From: Enterobacter asburiae
GTDB lineage: Bacteria > Pseudomonadota > Gammaproteobacteria > Enterobacterales > Enterobacteriaceae
Reading direction: 5' to 3'
Assembly (NCBI RefSeq): GCF_021440515.1
Contig: NZ_JAKCMV010000002.1
Coordinates: 59,035 to 123,034 of the forward strand
Length of the DNA: 64,000 bases
Each line of letters opens with the position of its first letter. Within the stretch, counting starts at the first letter, position 1. A program made the translations under genes and the position numbers. The notes under the pieces were generated by a model that was not told the DNA's origin, searched no databases, and was given only the letters and a program-made list of their open reading frames with translations. Shown here in pieces: positions 9,783-18,501 of the stretch.

Positions 9783-9881
9783 TTCGCGTTGCAGGAAGGC
9801 GGCAAGCGAGTGAATCCCCGTGAGCAGAGATAACTCTGTGACCGGGGTGAACAAGCGCAGCCAACGCATCGGCAACGTGAA
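9783..9881. repeat. 99-bp structured dispersed repeat, copy A
   Basis: The element is bounded by inverted ends (TTCGCGTTGC and GCAACGTGAA) and carries an internal hairpin, CCCCG with CGGGG and GCAGAG with CTCTGT. A second 99-bp copy lies at 14986-15084, with the same layout but different paired bases in both internal stems. It occupies most of the gap between iscX and pepB. I believe elements of this kind are scattered in enteric genomes but cannot name the family from sequence alone. Confidence 0.8.
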
Positions 9882-9895
9882 GCATGACGTGGAAA

Positions 9896-10096
9896 TTATT
9901 CTGCTTCATCTAACCAGACTAACAGAATCGCCTCCAGAATTTTTTCATTGGATGCGCTGGGATCGTCGTCAAAATCCTCCAGATCGCAAATCCACTGATG
10001 CATATCGGTGAAGCGTACGGTCTTAGGATCGAGATCCGGGTTTGCGTCGTAGAGCGCTTCGCCGATTTCACGGCTGTCTGTCCACTTCAGTCCCAT
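9896..10096 (-). CDS. iscX: Fe-S assembly protein IscX
   Basis: Small acidic protein of 66 residues, same length as E. coli IscX (YfhJ). It binds IscS and iron and tunes the rate of cluster assembly. The conserved opening [17 protein letters not shown] and the motif [13 protein letters not shown] are present. It begins one base after the fdx stop, so it is co-transcribed with and probably translationally coupled to fdx as the last isc gene. Confidence 0.96.
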   Translation of the reverse strand: MGLKWTDSREIGEALYDANPDLDPKTVRFTDMHQWICDLEDFDDDPSASNEKILEAILLVWLDEAE

Positions 10097-10097
10097 A

Positions 10098-10433
10098 TTA
10101 ATGCTCGCGTGCGTGGTTGATGGTGTAGCGCGGGAATTCCACGACCAGATCCTCGTCGGTCACCAGCGCCTGGCAGCTTAAACGGCTGTCTGGCTCCAGA
10201 CCCCATGCTTTATCCAGCATGTCGTCTTCGTCTTCGGTGCTCTCGGCAAGAGAGTCAAAACCTTCACGAACCACGCAGTGGCAGGTGGTGCAGGCGCAGG
10301 ATTTCTCACAGGCGTGTTCCACTTCGATACCTGCGCGCAGGGCAACATCGAGAATGGTTTCACCGGTCTTCGCTTCCAGAACAGCGCCATCCGGACACAG
10401 GTCCGCATGAGGCAAAATTACAATCTTTGGCAT
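10098..10433 (-). CDS. fdx: [2Fe-2S] ferredoxin of the ISC system
   Basis: Adrenodoxin-type ferredoxin of 111 residues that supplies electrons during cluster assembly on IscU. The cluster ligands are visible: [10 protein letters not shown] (Cys42, 48, 51) and LSCQ (Cys87). Start and end match the E. coli protein. It follows hscA with a one-base gap and precedes iscX with a one-base gap, which shows tight operon packing. Confidence 0.97.
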   Translation of the reverse strand: MPKIVILPHADLCPDGAVLEAKTGETILDVALRAGIEVEHACEKSCACTTCHCVVREGFDSLAESTEDEDDMLDKAWGLEPDSRLSCQALVTDEDLVVEFPRYTINHAREH

Positions 10434-10434
10434 A

Positions 10435-12285
10435 TTAAACCTCGTCCACGGACTGGCCTTTCAGCGCGACGCGGACAGATTTGTCCATGCGGCGAGCAGC
10501 AAAGTCCTGGGTATGTTTATCAACGTTTTTAATGGCTTCTTCTATTGCGTCAGCGTCATTGCCTTGTGCCACAGCGCTTAAGTGCGCGGCAGCCTCGTCA
10601 ATCACCTGGCGCTCGGCGGCGCTTAGCAGCGCGGCATCGGCAGCGAGCGCGCCGTTCAGGCTTTCCAGCACGCGTGCGGCTTCAACTTTTTGTTCAGCCA
10701 GCATACGCGCCTTCACATCCTGCTCGGCGTAGCTCATTGAGTCCTGAATCATGGAGGCGATTTCGCCATCGGTCAGGCCGTAGGACGGCTTCACCTGAAT
10801 AGACGATTCCACCCCGGTCGATTTTTCCATCGCCGTAACGCTGAGCAGGCCGTCCGCATCCACCTGGAAGGTGACGCGAATATGCGCCCCGCCCGCAGGC
10901 AGCGCCGGAATACCGCGCAGCGCAAACCGCGCGAGGGAACGGCAATCCTGCACCAGCTCGCGCTCGCCCTGCATCACGTGGATGGACATAGCGGTCTGGC
11001 CGTCTTTAAAGGTGGTGAACTCCTGCGCGCGCGCCACCGGAATGGTGGTGTTACGCGGGATCACTTTCTCCACCAGGCCGCCCATGGTTTCTAACCCCAG
11101 CGACAGCGGGATAACGTCCAGCAGCAGCATTTCGCTGTCGGGCTTGTTGCCGACCAGAATATCGGCCTGAACCGCAGCGCCAATGGCAACGACTTTGTCC
11201 GGGTCGATGGAGGTCAGCGGCGTGCGGCCGAAGAATTCGCCCACGCGCTCGCGCACCAGCGGTACGCGGGTTGAGCCGCCCACCATCACCACTTCCAGCA
11301 CCTCGCCTGCCTCTACGCCCGCATCTTTCAATGCGCGACGGCAGGCCAGCAGCGTGCGTTTAACCAGCGAGGCGATCAGCGCTTTGAACTGGTCGCGGGT
11401 GATGTCACCCTGCCAGCCCGCCACGTTCACGGTAACGGACTGCGCATCGCTGAGCGCAATTTTGGCGTCGATAGCCGCATCCAGCAGTTCACGCTGAACG
11501 CGCGCGTCGCTGCGATCGGCAATGCCCGCCTGTTCGCGAATGTAGTCCGCCAGCAGATGGTCGAAGTCATCGCCGCCGAGCGCGGAATCTCCGCCGGTCG
11601 CCAGCACTTCGAACACCCCGCGGCTTAAGCGCAGGATGGAGATATCAAAGGTGCCGCCGCCCAGATCGTACACGGCAATCACCCCTTCCTGACCGGAGTC
11701 GAGGCCGTAGGCAATCGCGGCCGCCGTCGGCTCGTTCAGCAGGCGCAGCACGTGCAGCCCCGCCAGACGCGCGGCGTCTTTGGTGCCCTGACGCTGTGCA
11801 TCGTCAAAGTAGGCCGGAACGGTGATCACCACGCCGTCGAGGTCGCCCTCAAGGGTGGCTTTTGCGCGGGCGGCCAGCGCGGTAAGGATGTCGGCAGAAA
11901 CGCGAATCGGGTTGAGCAGACCGGCCGCGGTCGCCATCATCGGCAGGCCGTTTTCACTCGCCTGAAGCTGATACGGCAGATGCGGGTAGCGGGTCTGGAT
12001 ATCCGCCAGGGAGCGGCCCATCATGCGCTTAACAGAGCTGATGGTGTTGGCCGGATCGCGCGCCGCGTTGGTGCGGGCGTCATAGCCAACCGTGTGGCCC
12101 TGCTGTTGGTAGTGGACCACGGACGGCAGCAGATGGCGGCCATCAGCGTCAGGCAGCGTTTCCGCCTGGCCGCTGCGCACGGTCGCCACGAGGGAATTGG
12201 TGGTGCCTAAATCAATGCCAACCGCCAGACGACGCTGGTGCGGTGCAGCACTTAAACCAGGCTCACTAATTTGTAATAAGGCCAT
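10435..12285 (-). CDS. hscA: Hsp70-class chaperone HscA (Hsc66)
   Basis: ATP-dependent chaperone of 616 residues that, with HscB, pulls the Fe-S cluster from IscU to acceptor proteins. Hsp70 signatures: GIDLGTTNS near the N-terminus, [16 protein letters not shown], then the substrate-binding domain. It recognises the LPPVK peptide that is present in the IscU encoded here. It starts 15 bases after hscB. The name is fixed by position between hscB and fdx as well as by sequence. Confidence 0.97.
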   Translation of the reverse strand: MALLQISEPGLSAAPHQRRLAVGIDLGTTNSLVATVRSGQAETLPDADGRHLLPSVVHYQQQGHTVGYDARTNAARDPANTISSVKRMMGRSLADIQTRYPHLPYQLQASENGLPMMATAAGLLNPIRVSADILTALAARAKATLEGDLDGVVITVPAYFDDAQRQGTKDAARLAGLHVLRLLNEPTAAAIAYGLDSGQEGVIAVYDLGGGTFDISILRLSRGVFEVLATGGDSALGGDDFDHLLADYIREQAGIADRSDARVQRELLDAAIDAKIALSDAQSVTVNVAGWQGDITRDQFKALIASLVKRTLLACRRALKDAGVEAGEVLEVVMVGGSTRVPLVRERVGEFFGRTPLTSIDPDKVVAIGAAVQADILVGNKPDSEMLLLDVIPLSLGLETMGGLVEKVIPRNTTIPVARAQEFTTFKDGQTAMSIHVMQGERELVQDCRSLARFALRGIPALPAGGAHIRVTFQVDADGLLSVTAMEKSTGVESSIQVKPSYGLTDGEIASMIQDSMSYAEQDVKARMLAEQKVEAARVLESLNGALAADAALLSAAERQVIDEAAAHLSAVAQGNDADAIEEAIKNVDKHTQDFAARRMDKSVRVALKGQSVDEV

Positions 12286-12300
12286 GTTGAGCTTCCGGAA

Positions 12301-12816
12301 TCAAAAATCGAGCAGCTTTTCTTCGAGTTGTTCAGCGCTGCTTCGCAGTTTATCGAGAAAACGCAGCTTGCGTACAGTGTCCGCCGCCACGTCCCATGTC
12401 TCGTTATTCAATTGTTCAACCATCTGCTGATGGCGGGTATCAAACATCGCGTTAACGCGTTTGATAAAGGCTTCAAGCCGCGCTTCGTCTTTCGCCTGGC
12501 CAATCTCATCCAGCTCTTCACGAAGCTCCAGCTGTTCCATCAGAAAGGCGGTGTCGCGCACGGTGTGCTGTTCGCTCGCCAGATCAAAACCGTGGAGCGA
12601 GAGCAGGTATTCTGCGCGGGTTAACGGATGGCGCAGCGTCTGCCAGGCCTGATTGATGGTCGCCGACTGCGACACCGCTGCCAGCTGTTCTGACTGCGTC
12701 CCGCTGGCGAATTTATCCGGGTGGTACTGACGTTGCAGATCCTGAAAACGGACGGTCAGCGCCGGGAGATCAATCGGGTACTGAGCAGGTAATCCGAAGA
12801 GGGTGAAGTAATCCAT
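12301..12816 (-). CDS. hscB: J-domain co-chaperone HscB (Hsc20)
   Basis: 171-residue J protein that delivers IscU to HscA. The N-terminal J domain contains the HPD motif ([11 protein letters not shown]) and the C-terminal three-helix part binds IscU. Length and sequence match E. coli HscB. It is 77 bp from iscA, a gap that holds a stem-loop, and 15 bp from hscA. Confidence 0.97.
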   Translation of the reverse strand: MDYFTLFGLPAQYPIDLPALTVRFQDLQRQYHPDKFASGTQSEQLAAVSQSATINQAWQTLRHPLTRAEYLLSLHGFDLASEQHTVRDTAFLMEQLELREELDEIGQAKDEARLEAFIKRVNAMFDTRHQQMVEQLNNETWDVAADTVRKLRFLDKLRSSAEQLEEKLLDF

Positions 12817-12845
12817 AACAATCTCAGGGGTAGCCGATTAAAACA

Positions 12846-12876
12846 AACCCCACGCACAGGTTCCTGCGGTGGGGTT
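12846..12876 (-). terminator. stem-loop in the iscA-hscB gap
   Basis: An 8-bp stem (AACCCCAC with GTGGGGTT) extended by GCA/TGC after one bulged base, followed on the minus strand by a T-rich run. It lies inside the operon, so it is more likely an attenuating or mRNA-protecting structure than a full stop; a partial terminator that lowers hscBA-fdx output relative to iscSUA is possible (inference). Confidence 0.5.
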
Positions 12877-12893
12877 CATCGGATGACGCACGA

Positions 12894-13217
12894 TCAAACG
12901 TGGAAGCTTTCGCCGCAACCGCACTCGTCTTTAACGTTTGGGTTCGTGAATTTGAACCCTTCGTTCAGCCCTTCTTTTACGAAGTCCAGCTGAGTGCCGT
13001 TGAGGAATTGCAGGCTTTTGCCATCGACCACCACCTTCACGCCCTTGTCTTCAAACACGGTGTCGTCGGACGCCGGTTCATCAACAAACTCCAGTACGTA
13101 AGCCATACCAGAACAGCCGGAGGTACGTACGCCCAGTCGCAGGCCAAAGCCTTTACCACGGTTCGCCAGAAAAGAGCTTACTCGCGCGGCAGCGCTGTCG
13201 CTAAGGGTAATCGACAT
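12894..13217 (-). CDS. iscA: A-type Fe-S carrier protein IscA
   Basis: 107-residue A-type carrier that receives clusters from the scaffold, mainly for [4Fe-4S] proteins. Ligand cysteines Cys35 (SGCSG) and Cys99/Cys101 ([11 protein letters not shown]) are present. A TTG two codons upstream is in frame, but ATG 13217 matches the E. coli start [10 protein letters not shown]. It follows iscU by 13 bases. Confidence 0.97.
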   Translation of the reverse strand: MSITLSDSAAARVSSFLANRGKGFGLRLGVRTSGCSGMAYVLEFVDEPASDDTVFEDKGVKVVVDGKSLQFLNGTQLDFVKEGLNEGFKFTNPNVKDECGCGESFHV

Positions 13218-13230
13218 ACTCAAACCTCAA

Positions 13231-13617
13231 TTATTTTGCTTCACGTTTGCTTTTGTAATCCGCAATAGCGGCTTTGATCGCGTCTTCTGCCAGGATAGAA
13301 CAGTGAATTTTCACCGGTGGCAGTTCGAGTTCTTCAGCAATGTCCGTGTTCTTAATTGCCTGTGCTTCGTCCAGAGACTTGCCCTTCACCCATTCGGTTA
13401 CCAGGGAGCTGGACGCAATAGCAGAACCGCAGCCGTAGGTCTTGAAGCGCGCGTCTTCAATGATACCTTCGTTGTTCACTTTAATCTGCAACTTCATCAC
13501 GTCGCCACACGCCGGTGCGCCGACCATGCCGCTACCAACGGATTCGTCGCTGTTGTCAAAAGAGCCAACGTTGCGCGGGTTCTCGTAATGATCAATAACT
13601 TTTTCGCTGTATGCCAT
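13231..13617 (-). CDS. iscU: Fe-S cluster scaffold IscU
   Basis: 128-residue scaffold on which IscS builds clusters. The ligands Cys37 (GAPACGDV), Cys63 (YGCGSA) and Cys106 (KIHCS) are in place, together with Asp39. The LPPVK segment bound by HscA (about residues 99-103) is intact. It lies 24 bases downstream of iscS. Confidence 0.98.
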   Translation of the reverse strand: MAYSEKVIDHYENPRNVGSFDNSDESVGSGMVGAPACGDVMKLQIKVNNEGIIEDARFKTYGCGSAIASSSLVTEWVKGKSLDEAQAIKNTDIAEELELPPVKIHCSILAEDAIKAAIADYKSKREAK

Positions 13618-13641
13618 GATTGAATTCTCCTTATGTACCGA

Positions 13642-14856
13642 TTAGTGATGTGACCATTCAATGCTGTTCAGATCCACGCCCTGCTTGAACATTTCCCACA
13701 GTGGAGAAAGGTCGCGCAGACGGCCGATGGAGTTGCGAACCAGCTTGATGGTGTAGTCAATCTCTTCTTCGGTAGTGAAACGACCTAAAGAGAAACGAAT
13801 GGAGCTGTGTGCCAGCTCGTCGGTCATTCCCAGCGCGCGCAGCACGTAGGATGGCTCCAGGCTTGCAGAGGTACAGGCAGAACCGGAAGAAACCGCCAGG
13901 TCTTTCAGCGCCATGATTAGCGACTCGCCTTCAACATAGTTGAAGCTGACGTTGAGGATGTTCGGCGCGCCCTGCTCGAGATCGCCGTTAAGATACACTT
14001 CTTCCATATCTTTCACGCCGTCCCACAGACGGTTACGCAAGGTGCGCAGACGCGCCATCTCGGTTTCCATCTCTTCTTTTGCAATACGGTAAGCTTCGCC
14101 CATGCCCACGATCTGGTGAACAGGCAGCGTACCGGAACGCATACCGCGCTCGTGACCGCCGCCGTGCATCTGTGCTTCGATGCGGATACGTGGCTTACGA
14201 CGAACGTACAGCGCGCCGATACCTTTCGGGCCATAGATTTTGTGGCCGGAGAAGGACATCAGATCCACTTTCAACTGGCTCAGGTCGATAGGCAGTTTGC
14301 CCACGCTCTGGGTCGCATCCACGTGGTAGATGATGCCGCGCGCACGGCACATTTCGCCGATGGTCGCGATATCCTGAACGACGCCGATTTCGTTGTTAAC
14401 GTGCATGATGGAGACCAGAATGGTGTCGTCACGCATTGCTGCTTCGAGCTCTTTCAGGTCGATGATACCGTTGCTCTGTGGCGCGAGGTAGGTGACTTCA
14501 AACCCTTCACGCTCCAGCTGACGGCAGGTATCCAGCACGGCTTTGTGTTCGGTTTTGCTGGTGATGATGTGCTTGCCTTTTTTCTGATAAAAGTTGGCAG
14601 CACCTTTGATCGCCAGGTTGTCGGATTCGGTAGCACCAGAGGTGAAAACAATTTCACGCGGGTCGGCGCCAACCAGGTCAGCAATCTGATTACGGGCGAT
14701 ATCAACCGCCTCTTCAGCATGCCAGCCAAAACGGTGTGAACGGGAAGCTGGGTTACCAAAGTTTCCGTCCAGGGTCAGACACTGCATCATTTTCTCGGCA
14801 ACACGCGGGTCCACCGGCGTGGTTGCGGAGTAGTCGAGATAAATCGGTAATTTCAT
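13642..14856 (-). CDS. iscS: cysteine desulfurase IscS
   Basis: PLP-dependent desulfurase of 404 residues that supplies sulfur for Fe-S clusters, tRNA thiolation and cofactors. The PLP lysine lies in [12 protein letters not shown] (about residue 206), and the mobile-loop cysteine in [10 protein letters not shown] (Cys328). The frame is open 48 codons further upstream, but ATG 14856 gives the conserved [16 protein letters not shown]. The 242-bp gap to iscR holds two structured regions; in E. coli this gap is where the small RNA RyhB acts to uncouple iscR from iscSUA. Confidence 0.97.
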   Translation of the reverse strand: MKLPIYLDYSATTPVDPRVAEKMMQCLTLDGNFGNPASRSHRFGWHAEEAVDIARNQIADLVGADPREIVFTSGATESDNLAIKGAANFYQKKGKHIITSKTEHKAVLDTCRQLEREGFEVTYLAPQSNGIIDLKELEAAMRDDTILVSIMHVNNEIGVVQDIATIGEMCRARGIIYHVDATQSVGKLPIDLSQLKVDLMSFSGHKIYGPKGIGALYVRRKPRIRIEAQMHGGGHERGMRSGTLPVHQIVGMGEAYRIAKEEMETEMARLRTLRNRLWDGVKDMEEVYLNGDLEQGAPNILNVSFNYVEGESLIMALKDLAVSSGSACTSASLEPSYVLRALGMTDELAHSSIRFSLGRFTTEEEIDYTIKLVRNSIGRLRDLSPLWEMFKQGVDLNSIEWSHH

Positions 14857-14892
14857 TGCTCTATAAACTCCGTACATCGCTTCAATGCAAGG

Positions 14893-14955
14893 AATCAGGC
14901 AACCGGCTGGATGTACGACCGAGTACACGGGGCGAGCTAACGCCCCGGCCTGATT
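14893..14955 (-). promoter_or_regulatory. folded region in the iscR-iscS intergenic mRNA
   Basis: Nested inverted repeats: AATCAGGC (14893-14900) with GCCTGATT (14948-14955), enclosing GGGGCG (14929-14934) with CGCCCC (14941-14946). In E. coli a folded iscR-iscS intergenic region protects the iscR part of the mRNA when RyhB triggers decay of iscSUA. This is the likely counterpart; RyhB pairing itself cannot be tested here. Confidence 0.6.
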
Positions 14956-14985
14956 CTGAAATCTTATAATCTTTGCCCTAAATAG

Positions 14986-15084
14986 TTCGTGTTGCAGCAA
15001 GGCGGCAAACTTGAGAGTCCCAGGAGCTTACAGCAAGTAAGTGACTGGGGCGAGCAAGTGCGGCCAACGCAGTTGCGGCACGAA
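14986..15084. repeat. 99-bp structured dispersed repeat, copy B
   Basis: Same length and layout as the copy at 9783-9881: inverted ends (TTCGTGTTGC and GCGGCACGAA) and an internal hairpin, here CCCAG with CTGGG and GCTTAC with GTAAGT. The stems differ from copy A but remain paired. It ends 14 bp after the iscR stop and accounts for much of the 242-bp iscR-iscS gap. Confidence 0.8.
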
Positions 15085-15098
15085 ATATAACGGGCAAA

Positions 15099-15590
15099 TT
15101 AGGCGCGTAGTTTAACGTCGATCGCGTCTTGCGCGCGGGTGCTGCGTTGTGATTCCTGATTGTGCTGGCGACCTGACACATCCAGAACTTCCTGGTTATT
15201 CACCAGTTCACCCAGGGTGATATTGTTCAGGAAGCCGGTCAGACGGTCGCTCAGATCGCGCCACAGCGCGTGGGTCAGGCACTTATCGCCGCCCTGGCAG
15301 CCGCCTTTACCCTGGCAACGGGTCGCGTCGACGGATTCGTCAACCGCGCTAATCACTTCGCCAACCGCAATACTGCCCGCGTCTTTACCCAGCAGATAAC
15401 CGCCGCCCGGGCCACGAACGCTGGACACCAGGCCGTTTTTACGCAGTCTGGAGAACAGCTGTTCCAGATAAGAGAGGGAGATCCCCTGTCGTTCAGAAAT
15501 ATCAGCCAACGGAACCGGGCCCGCTTCGGAGTTGAGCGCAACGTCCAGCATCGCGGTCACGGCATAACGCCCTTTAGATGTCAGTCTCAT
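15099..15590 (-). CDS. iscR: Fe-S responsive regulator IscR
   Basis: Rrf2-family regulator, 163 residues (one more than E. coli). The N-terminal winged helix ([18 protein letters not shown]) is followed by the cluster ligands Cys92, Cys98, Cys104 ([18 protein letters not shown]) and His107. With a [2Fe-2S] cluster it represses its own operon through type 1 sites; two such sites lie just upstream (15673-15722). First gene of the isc operon. Confidence 0.97.
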   Translation of the reverse strand: MRLTSKGRYAVTAMLDVALNSEAGPVPLADISERQGISLSYLEQLFSRLRKNGLVSSVRGPGGGYLLGKDAGSIAVGEVISAVDESVDATRCQGKGGCQGGDKCLTHALWRDLSDRLTGFLNNITLGELVNNQEVLDVSGRQHNQESQRSTRAQDAIDVKLRA

Positions 15591-15672
15591 GTCTTACTTA
15601 ACCTCAAACTCGCCCCTGCCCGGGGTTTTTTATTGTAAAATGGGGGTATTGCATAGCAGGGCCAAGTCTGAC

Positions 15673-15697
15673 ATTCCTGACTAAAATGGTCAACTAT
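15673..15697 (-). promoter_or_regulatory. IscR type 1 operator (promoter-proximal)
   Basis: Read on the minus strand it begins ATAGTTGACC and ends TAGTCAGGAAT, a good match to the type 1 consensus ATASYYGACTRWWWYAGTC plus RRSTAT. It lies 83 bp before the iscR start. TTGACC inside it could serve as the -35 box, so bound IscR would block RNA polymerase. Confidence 0.85.
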
Positions 15698-15722
15698 TTA
15701 CTTGACTGTTTTAGTCAGGTAT
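15698..15722 (-). promoter_or_regulatory. IscR type 1 operator (distal)
   Basis: Minus-strand sequence begins ATACCTGACT and ends CAGTCAAGTAA, closer to the type 1 consensus than its neighbour. It abuts the first site with no gap, giving a 25-bp centre spacing. E. coli also has two IscR sites at this promoter. Confidence 0.88.
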
Positions 15723-15743
15723 TTAACCTTCTGTGCCGTTTTT

Positions 15744-15809
15744 GTCGGGTGGCGCTGCGCTTACCTGACCTACGGTTTTGTAGGCCGGGTAAGCGCAGCG
15801 CCACCCGGC
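15744..15809. repeat. REP/PU palindromic pair
   Basis: Two inverted REP units separated by a GGTTTT spacer, between the iscR promoter and the end of trmJ. The unit is the same as the right unit at 8356-8423. It may also form the 3' end of the trmJ transcript. Confidence 0.9.
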
Positions 15810-15821
15810 GAACAGACGACT

Positions 15822-16550
15822 CTATTCTTTATTCTTCTGCTCAATCGACGCCAGAATACCGCGCAGGATATTCAGCTCCTGGCTTTCCGGACGCGCGCGG
15901 GTAAACATGCGGCGCAGCTTGTTCATCACCTGTCCAGGATGGCCCTCGCGGATAAACCCGGTAGAGAGCAGAGTCTGCTCCAGATGGCCGTAGAAACGCT
16001 CCAGATCGTCCACCAGCGGATACGCTGACTCTTCCTGCGGTTCGGTACGCTCTTTTTCCTGCGTTGCCAGCCAGGCCATGCGCACTTCGTAGGCAATGAC
16101 CTGCACCGCCATCGCCAGGTTCAGGGAGCTGTATTCCGGGTTAGCGGCAATCGCGACGTGATAATGGCACTTTTGCAGTTCGTCGTTGGTCAGGCCAACG
16201 CGCTCGCGGCCAAACACCAGCGCAACCGGAGCCTGTTCCGCTTCCGACACGCTTTTTAGACCGCATTCACGCGGGTCGAGCATTGGCCACGGCAGCGTGC
16301 GGGAGCGCGCGCTGGTGCCGACAACAAGGCTGCATCCTGCAAGGGCTTCGTCCAGGGTATCAACGATCTGCGCGTTGCCGATAACATCGCTGGCCCCCGC
16401 CGCCAGGGCGATGGCCTGAGAGTCAGGTTTTACCAGAGGGTTAACCAGCCACAGGTTGGTTAACCCCATGGTTTTCATGGCGCGGGCGACGGAGCCCATG
16501 TTGCCGGTGTGCGATGTTTCTACCAGTACGATTCGAATATTTTGCAGCAT
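15822..16550 (-). CDS. trmJ: tRNA (cytidine/uridine-2'-O)-methyltransferase TrmJ
   Basis: SPOUT-class methyltransferase of 242 residues that makes Cm/Um32 in several tRNAs using S-adenosylmethionine. The trefoil-knot signatures are visible: [16 protein letters not shown], and [16 protein letters not shown] near residue 140. It sits upstream of iscR in the same direction, separated by a REP pair and the iscR operators, and diverges from suhB across 130 bp. Confidence 0.95.
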   Translation of the reverse strand: MLQNIRIVLVETSHTGNMGSVARAMKTMGLTNLWLVNPLVKPDSQAIALAAGASDVIGNAQIVDTLDEALAGCSLVVGTSARSRTLPWPMLDPRECGLKSVSEAEQAPVALVFGRERVGLTNDELQKCHYHVAIAANPEYSSLNLAMAVQVIAYEVRMAWLATQEKERTEPQEESAYPLVDDLERFYGHLEQTLLSTGFIREGHPGQVMNKLRRMFTRARPESQELNILRGILASIEQKNKE

Positions 16551-16680
16551 AGTTTTTGGCGTCTGAGGTCAGTTTTCAGGAATATTCAGCCATATTATCA
16601 TAAACGGAAGACATATTCCGAACCCGCTGCTATACTCTGCGCCGATTTTCCCGTTCTTTAAAATCCAGTGAGAGAAACCG

Positions 16681-17484
16681 ATGCATCCGATGCTGACCAT
16701 CGCCGTGCGCGCAGCGCGCAAGGCGGGTAATGTAATTGCCAAACACTACGAAACACCTGACTCCGTAGAAACCAGCCAGAAAGGCAGCAATGATTTCGTG
16801 ACTAACGTCGATAAAGCCGCAGAAGCGATTATTATCGAAACAATCCGCAAATCTTACCCGCAGCACACCATCATCACCGAAGAAAGCGGTGAACATGAAG
16901 GTACAGACCAGGATGTTCAATGGGTTATCGATCCACTGGATGGCACCACCAACTTCGTAAAACGCCTGCCACACTTTTCCGTGTCTATCGCAGTACGCAT
17001 CAAAGGCCGTACTGAAGTCGCCGTTGTTTACGATCCAATGCGTAACGAACTCTTCACCGCCACCCGCGGTCAGGGCGCACAGCTGAACGGCTACCGCCTG
17101 CGTTGCAGCAATGCACGCGATCTGGACGGGACTATCCTGGCGACCGGTTTCCCGTTCAAGGCGAAACAGCACGCGACTACCTACATGAATATCCTCGGCA
17201 AACTGTTCACCGAATGCGCGGACTTCCGTCGCACCGGCTCTGCTGCGCTGGATCTGGCGTACGTTGCGACCGGTCGCGTTGACGGTTACTTCGAGCTGGC
17301 ACTGAAGCCGTGGGACTTTGCTGCGGGCGAGCTGATCGCACGTGAAGCGGGCGCGCTGGTGTGTGATTTCACCGGTGGCCACAACTACATGACGACCGGC
17401 AACATCGTTGCAGGTAACCCACGCGTTGTTAAAGCCATGCTGGCAAACATGCGTGAAGAACTGAGCGATGCGCTGAAGCGTTAA
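16681..17484 (+). CDS. suhB: inositol-1-monophosphatase / rRNA antitermination factor SuhB
   Basis: 267-residue member of the inositol monophosphatase family. The metal and substrate motifs are intact: EESGEHEG and WVIDPLDGTTNFVKRLPHFSVSI. In E. coli its main cell role is as a Nus-factor partner in rRNA antitermination. A TATACT -10 box is visible at 16631-16636. Codon use here is richer in highly preferred codons than in the neighbours, in line with strong expression. Confidence 0.96.
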   Translation: MHPMLTIAVRAARKAGNVIAKHYETPDSVETSQKGSNDFVTNVDKAAEAIIIETIRKSYPQHTIITEESGEHEGTDQDVQWVIDPLDGTTNFVKRLPHFSVSIAVRIKGRTEVAVVYDPMRNELFTATRGQGAQLNGYRLRCSNARDLDGTILATGFPFKAKQHATTYMNILGKLFTECADFRRTGSAALDLAYVATGRVDGYFELALKPWDFAAGELIAREAGALVCDFTGGHNYMTTGNIVAGNPRVVKAMLANMREELSDALKR

Positions 17485-17495
17485 TCCCGGTCATT

Positions 17496-17516
17496 CCCTC
17501 TCCCTGTGGGAGAGGG
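17496..17516. terminator. perfect 9-bp hairpin between suhB and zevB
   Basis: CCCTCTCCC (17496-17504) and GGGAGAGGG (17508-17516) around a 3-base loop, between the convergent stops of suhB and zevB. It resembles the short GGGAGAGGG palindromes common in enteric spacers, perhaps a remnant of a longer repeat. Probably acts as a bidirectional 3' end; the T run is weak. Confidence 0.55.
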
Positions 17517-17520
17517 TTAA

Positions 17521-18501
17521 TTAAAACGGCCGTAATCCCCTTCCCACCGGCACCGCGCTTACCCACATCGTCACCGCCGCGACCAGTAAAACCACCCCGC
17601 CCGCCAGAGCCAGCGTTGTCCACCCTACCTGCCGCCACAGTACCGGCGTTTTATTGCCGCTGAGTTTGACCGCCAGCTGACGAAAGCTGTGTACCAGCAG
17701 CGCCAGAGAAGAGATCGTCAAAGAGGTGCCTGCCGCCATCGCCAGCGCGGAGATCATCCCCCAGCCAAACACGCCGATCACCTTGCTGAACAGCAGCACC
17801 ATGATCGCCCCCGAACACGGGCGCATCCCCATAGAGAGAATAATCATCAGCCGCGCGCGCCAGTAGTCGCCGTTTTGCAGCTGCTCCTGCGTGGGCAGGT
17901 GCTGATGTCCGCAGCCGCAGTGGGCGTCGTGGACGTGATGCGGCGTGAAGGATGTAAACGTTGGTTTTTTCAGCAGAGCGCGCAGCTTTTTCAGGGCGCG
18001 CCAGCAGAGGATCAGCCCCAGCACGCCCACCAGCGCGTAGCTCCCCTTCTCCAGCCAGAAGCTGCTCAGATGCAGCTGACGTGCGGGAAGCTGCAACAGC
18101 GAGAGCACCACAACCACCAGCCCAATCGCCACCAACCCCTGCAACAGCGAAGAGGCCAGCGTAAGGCCAATGCTGGACTTGAGCTTTGACGGGTGCGTGG
18201 CAAGCCAGGTGGTAATAACGATTTTACCGTGTCCCGGACCCAGCGCGTGCAGCACGCCGTAAAGGAAGCTGAAGACCAGCAGCGATCCCCCCGCCTGGGC
18301 CGGATTTTCCGCCACGGCCTTCAGCAGGCCGCTCATCTGCTGATTGACCTCGCGCTGCCAGACGATGCTTTTCATCATCACCTGCGGCCATGCCTGCCAC
18401 AGCCAGAGCGCGCCGCAAAGCGCCAGCAGCATAAACGCCGCGAGCGGCCACAGGTGCAGCCAGCGGCGCGGTTTTCGGGTAGTAGAAGTCATTACTGACA
18501 T
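17521..18501 (-). CDS. NicO-family zinc/nickel/cobalt transporter, ZevB-like
   Basis: Multi-spanning inner-membrane protein of 326 residues. The NicO signature HALGPGHGK is at about residue 90, and a second motif GMRPCSGAIM at about residue 225. Between them is a cytoplasmic metal-binding loop rich in His and Cys (HHVHDAHCGCGHQH). The gene overlaps the upstream DUF1007 gene by 10 bp; an AGGAGGT ribosome site favours the ATG at 18501 over the TAATG-coupled ATG at 18492. The DUF1007 plus NicO pair matches the zevAB zinc system of Haemophilus influenzae. Metal specificity cannot be read from sequence; nickel is the alternative. E. coli K-12 has yfhR at this place instead. Confidence 0.8.
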   Translation of the reverse strand: MSVMTSTTRKPRRWLHLWPLAAFMLLALCGALWLWQAWPQVMMKSIVWQREVNQQMSGLLKAVAENPAQAGGSLLVFSFLYGVLHALGPGHGKIVITTWLATHPSKLKSSIGLTLASSLLQGLVAIGLVVVVLSLLQLPARQLHLSSFWLEKGSYALVGVLGLILCWRALKKLRALLKKPTFTSFTPHHVHDAHCGCGHQHLPTQEQLQNGDYWRARLMIILSMGMRPCSGAIMVLLFSKVIGVFGWGMISALAMAAGTSLTISSLALLVHSFRQLAVKLSGNKTPVLWRQVGWTTLALAGGVVLLVAAVTMWVSAVPVGRGLRPF

